The notes under the pieces are model-generated. The model was not told the DNA's origin and did no database searches. It saw nothing but the letters and a program-made list of their open reading frames with translations. Below, piece after piece: positions 61,564-64,000 of a stretch of 64,000 nucleotides of DNA (position 1 is the first letter of the stretch; each line of letters opens with the position of its first letter). Location of the stretch: the NCBI GenBank assembly GCA_015501595.1, contig JADNRX010000021.1, positions 1-64,000 on the forward strand. Direction: 5' to 3'. The DNA comes from Hymenopellis radicata (lineage: Eukaryota; Basidiomycota; Agaricomycetes; Agaricales; Physalacriaceae). A program made the position numbers and the translations under genes.

Positions 61564-63617
61564 CTATGAGTCTAGCATCGTTCCACTAATGCCTGCATCT
61601 ACCATCTCGGCTACCCAACTCATCAACGCCTCATCCCGTATTAGTACTTTCTCCATCAATGCTCGAACACTAACAAACGCCTGCCTCCCGCGTTTCTGCC
61701 CCTCCTTCTCTTGAATCAGCGCTTCTCCACTCATCTTCGGCCGCTCATCAGATTGTTGCACGTCCTCGACAACTCCGGGAAATCCAAAATGGTCTTCATC
61801 AACACGAGGGCCTCTTCGGTTGATACAAATGCTGTTCTGAACAGTATTCGTATGCATAGTAGCGCCGTTAAGGAGGTCGTCGGAGGGTCTATTACTGGCG
61901 CAGGGTAGCTGATAGTCGTACTCCGCGGTGGGGGAGGAGTTCGTTTAAGTGGGCTTTGAGTAGGATCATTCTCTGCAACCGTAGCGGAAATCGTTACTGT
62001 GTCGCTCTGGGACGGATGTCTTTCCGGCGTATACTTGCTGGAAAGATGGGTCAGAACATGTGCTCGAAGAGCTATCCTTGAAAGAGTTCCTTTCGGGCAT
62101 GTCGACCATAAACATGCGGCTTCGGGTACATCGATAGAATTAACATGCCAGAGCAGGTGCTCGAACAGCTCGCCGAGAGAGGCGAACGATGGTACAAAGC
62201 ACTTCCCTCGATCCCACTGGCATTTCTGCTTGTCGGCGACAAGAGTATCCTTTCGTCTGTCTACGCCGCGAATGATGAATCTTTGTACAGGATCGGCCAA
62301 GACCATTGCCTGCGCCTCGTGGAATATAGCGTTAACGTTTTTGATGACCTCAGACGCGCCGAGTGGGCCAGGATACTGGTCTCCTTGGGCGCCAAACACG
62401 TCCTTATAGAGATTCCAAAAGTCCACTTGCGTGAGCTCCCCGTGCGATTTTGCAACGAACATTGTCTTCATCCTTGGCGTAGTTGTTAGTGAGATTCATA
62501 TACACGCAACGTTCTCACCATTCGAAACAGCGCTGTGGCTCAGGCATCGGAAGAAGAGTCTGCAACTCCGCTTCGGTCAAATCGTGATCTCGCGTCTCTA
62601 TGAGTCCTAAAGACGGCACAGCTCGTACATCACCGGTAATGTCCTTCGTTTTTGTCTCCTCCACTTGCTCATGGATAAGCAAATTGACCATGATTCGAAG
62701 GATGCTTGGCATGTCGGGATGGAGCAGGAAAAAATTCGCCATGACGAGCTGGGATAAATGGATATAGAGGAAGTTCAGACACGCATCGACGAGTTTCTTG
62801 TCAGTGATCAGCGGTAAATATCGCAGCGATGCGGTAAGTGCGGGAGATTGAGGGTGGAATAGATGTGAATTGAGAGGTTCCGCGAGAAGAATAGTGATTA
62901 CTTTGAACGCAGCAATGATAGAAGGTCTATTGGAGGATTCCGACGCGATCTTTTGGAGAGGGTGGATGATATTGATCGCGACCGTGGTCAAGGTTTGGGA
63001 CGTGAAGTGGACGGCAATGGTGTTCATTAGTTCCATAGCATGAAGCAGGAATTCAGTATTTTCTTCCCTGCTCGAATCAAGATACCTAAGGGAGTTGACG
63101 ATGAGAGGGATGGTATGGGGCTGGTTGACTAGCTCTTGACAATCGGCATCCAGCAGGGCGGCGTTTCGTAGGACTGATATGGCCTCGATCGCGTTTCTGC
63201 GTTTCGCCTCAAGAGCGCGCGGTGGAGCAAATAACGCGCTCTCTGTGTTGAATTTCCGGTGACCCTCGAGGATGTACCACTCTGGGAGGATGAAAAGCCG
63301 TCTATAACGCCTGGCATACTGCGTAAGATGATAGCCTCGTTGATGCTGAGCCGCAGTAGTCGGTCTAATGCCCAAGCGACTTCAGTATCAATGCCGGATT
63401 GCAAGGCGAGAGCCATGCGGTTGTTGTAGACGGGCTCCGTGTACCATCCTGAAGAAAAGATTTTCGGTGAGTGTCGACGCAATGCCGATGCAAATTTCGA
63501 CTAACTTTCATAGTCGTCTTTGACGTTGTGAGTCCTTGTAGCAGTGTTTGGCTGGCTAGTCCGATATACGGTTGGCGCGACAGTATTTGAGCGGCTAGTG
63601 CTCGCGTACGAAGACAT
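61564..63617 (-). CDS. RSC9/ARID2-like chromatin-remodeller subunit
   Basis: Resembles the RSC-complex subunit Rsc9 (PBAF ARID2 class) of SWI/SNF remodellers. Start at 63617 (MSSYASTSRSNTVAPT). Armadillo-like helices follow: ALQSGIDTEVAWALDRLLRL, RRNAIEAISVLRNAALLDAD, INIIHPLQKIASESSNRPSI and LVDACLNFLYIHLSQL. Then come SHGELTQVDFWNLYKDVF and a Cys/His segment (CLWSTCP with later His residues), as in the RFX/zinc-finger part of the family. One frame shift near 63298 lies between MPGVIDG and LFILPEWYILEG, equivalent to one missing base in a GGC-TTTT context; elsewhere the frame is clean. Likely sequence error. Confidence 0.75.
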
Positions 63618-64000
63618 GGACTTGGTTCTGAAAGAAAGCGCGTCCGTCACACTTGTCACTGTGACCTAACTCGGACCGAGATCCGAGCATCTCAGGGCAG
63701 TCAGGTGACGCACGCTCCAGCTATCGACGAATCGTACATTGAGCATCCAAGGTCAGAATGATCATTCTAAGTCTAGGTCAAAATAATATTAATATTGTAT
63801 TTAGCACAGCAACGACTACGTTCGGATCCGATTAATAGTATAGGATAGATGTTGACACATTCAATCAGCGTTAAAAGTGGGTTCGCTGTAGTGGACCCGG
63901 TCGAGTGTGGGCCATAATAATCTATAGAAAGTGATGACGTCCAGCGTCGTCCTCTGGAAAGGCACGCTGCATCTCCGGACTGAGGACCAGTCGTGCGCGA
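63618..64000. other. Intergenic, window end
   Basis: Promoter side of the RSC9-like gene; no further gene seen before the window ends. Confidence 0.45.

Overview
The window looks like nuclear DNA of an Agaricomycete (mushroom-forming basidiomycete). Genes are compact and split by many introns of about 50 nt with GT...AG borders. Several families typical of these fungi are present: a TRI5-like terpene synthase, a ricin-B-type lectin, a wax-synthase-like acyltransferase and an Agaricomycete 7TM protein. The centre holds a matA (HD) mating-type locus: divergent homeodomain genes of HD1 type (15265-18024, minus) and HD2 type (18222-20247, plus), followed by a GT2 polysaccharide synthase, an O-fucosyltransferase-like gene, the mitochondrial-fission dynamin DNM1 and the mitochondrial intermediate peptidase MIP, the classic A-locus marker.

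Left arm (1-10 kb). The first 4 kb has no convincing intact gene, but carries five exon-like repeats built on a GGCC-N5-GGCC palindrome. Next comes a compact cassette with every reading frame intact: an XPG/Rad2-type (GEN1-like) nuclease, a Crypton-like tyrosine recombinase and, converging on them, a protein with a SAP-like DNA-binding motif. I read it as a tyrosine-recombinase mobile element with an unusual nuclease partner; it is the best candidate here for an undescribed system.

10-15 kb. A single-pass membrane protein gene is present twice, a frame-broken full copy and a 5'-truncated copy, flanking a TRI5-like terpene synthase. A TATA-containing segment beside the truncated copy recurs inside a long intron of HD1.

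20-43 kb. GT2 synthase, O-FucT, DNM1, MIP, a DDT/WHIM-type chromatin protein, a FAM32A homologue, a RING E3 ligase, a ricin-B-type lectin, a wax-synthase-like acyltransferase and a TMEM115 homologue.

43-64 kb. Secreted alpha/beta hydrolase, an unrecognised protein, a frame-broken type-B carboxylesterase, ARMH3/DUF1741, a PPR protein, Sec61-gamma, a 7TM protein, COG1 and an RSC9/ARID2-like remodeller subunit. These are mostly housekeeping functions: Golgi and ER traffic, mitochondria, chromatin.

Caution. Single-base frame breaks, mostly deletions, occur in HD1, HD2, the terpene synthase, the membrane-protein copy, the esterase, and once each in the PPR and RSC9-like genes, while most neighbours are clean. 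This may be real decay, a dikaryon consensus artefact at a highly heterozygous locus, or residual assembly error. Gene models were spliced by eye; boundaries and functions are inferences unless described as seen.
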